This document shows, in pieces, positions 55,799 to 56,064 of a stretch of DNA of 56,064 nt. The notes beneath the pieces are model-generated. The model was given only the letters and a program-made list of their open reading frames with translations, searched no databases and was not told the DNA's origin. Origin of the DNA: Anaerolineales bacterium. GTDB taxonomy: Bacteria; Chloroflexota; Anaerolineae; Anaerolineales; RBG-16-64-43. The stretch covers positions 1 to 56,064 of the forward strand of contig JAFGKK010000069.1 in NCBI GenBank assembly GCA_016928575.1, written 5' to 3'. Numbering within the stretch: position 1 is the stretch's first letter; the number at the start of each line of letters is the position of its first letter. The position numbers and the translations under genes are program-made.

Positions 55799-55981
55799 AT
55801 GCCAAAGCGGGTGTGTTCCGGTCAGCGAATTTATCCATCGAAATATTGGGAATCCGAATCTCTCCGTCGATGCATGACGCCGGCGGAGAGATTGCTTTGA
55901 TACCGATTAAGGAAAAATCGGATTGGCGGAATGCACTTCCGCAGACAGCAAATTATTGCCGGGTTCATTGTTGATTTTTAG
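55799..55981 (+). pseudogene. DUF559 endonuclease-like gene remnant
   Basis: Starting at the ATG behind AAGGGGGATCGAA, the frame reads MPKRVCSGQRIYPSKYWESE then LRRCMTPAERLL, a TGA (55898-55900), YRLRKNRIGGMHFRRQQII, AGFIVDF and a TAG (55979-55981). DUF559 proteins read closely like MTPAE.LLW..LR...GG..FRRQ.....FIVDFYC. Both stops fall where the family has Trp and Tyr, so they look like point changes TGG to TGA and TAT/TAC to TAG. The C-terminal half is replaced by intergenic repeat sequence. Confidence 0.75.
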
Positions 55982-56001
55982 TATCTCCTCAGCCCCCCGT
56001 C

Positions 56002-56064
56002 CCTGCCCTTTCCTCACCCCCAACCCCACAACCCCTTCCCCCTCTCCTGACTTATGCCAGGAGA
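56002..56064. repeat. Second copy of the atpD-atpC hairpin repeat, cut by window end
   Basis: CCCCTTCCCCCTCTCCTGAC is followed by TTATGCCAGGAGA up to the last base, the same stem as at 43945-43988 with one change (GTC to GCC). The right arm is cut off. Confidence 0.85.

Overview
The window is one contiguous stretch of a GC-rich bacterial chromosome. The mix of genes points to Chloroflexota, probably Anaerolineae. This is inferred from gene style and not from any marker search. The pointers are many lipoproteins whose mature N-terminus is a Thr/Pro-rich tether, a MalT-type LuxR regulator, a Rab-like small GTPase, F1 ATPase genes in the order atpA-atpG-atpD-atpC, and RCC1-repeat surface proteins in bulk. 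No rRNA, tRNA or CRISPR array was recognised.

Left part (1-5.6 kb): a diacylglycerol-kinase-type lipid kinase, two lipoproteins (one unrecognised, one beta-propeller), a small TIGR04076-like protein and a DinB-fold protein.

Central array (5.6-29.4 kb): this is the striking part. Eight paralogous lipoproteins are built from RCC1-type blades of the form HTC..9 residues..CWG.N..GQLGDGT. I counted blades by eye and every protein carries an exact multiple of seven: 7 RCC1 plus 7 WD40 (two genes), 7+7 RCC1 (three genes), or 7 alone (three genes), giving 77 RCC1 blades. Each blade keeps a cysteine pair. In several paralogs the n-th blade resembles the n-th blade of the others, so whole propellers were duplicated. 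Interspersed are a LytR-CpsA-Psr protein, a broken sugar-binding lipoprotein, a response regulator/histidine kinase pair and a divergent MreB.

Middle (29.8-35.9 kb): an NlpC/P60 lipoprotein, an SGNH-like lipoprotein, an AT-richer acyltransferase inserted beside a duplicated and deleted piece of the neighbouring metallo-hydrolase gene, that hydrolase, and a Dph6-like ATP pyrophosphatase.

Right part (36-56 kb): an ABC-2 exporter operon, a frameshifted MalT-type regulator, an M42 peptidase followed by atpA-atpG-atpD-atpC, ruvC-ruvA with a truncated glycosyltransferase behind, a YebC protein, a small lipoprotein between two copies of a hairpin repeat, an ECF sigma/anti-sigma pair, a GNAT acetyltransferase, a predicted partner protein plus Rab-like GTPase, and a DUF559 remnant with two stops.

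Intergenic DNA is rich in palindromes and dispersed repeats. Several reading frames are broken by single lesions (7956-10219, 10509-12002, 40011-42616, 55799-55981). Some may be assembly errors and some look like real decay. Blade counts, start choices and repeat coordinates were worked out by hand from the sequence.
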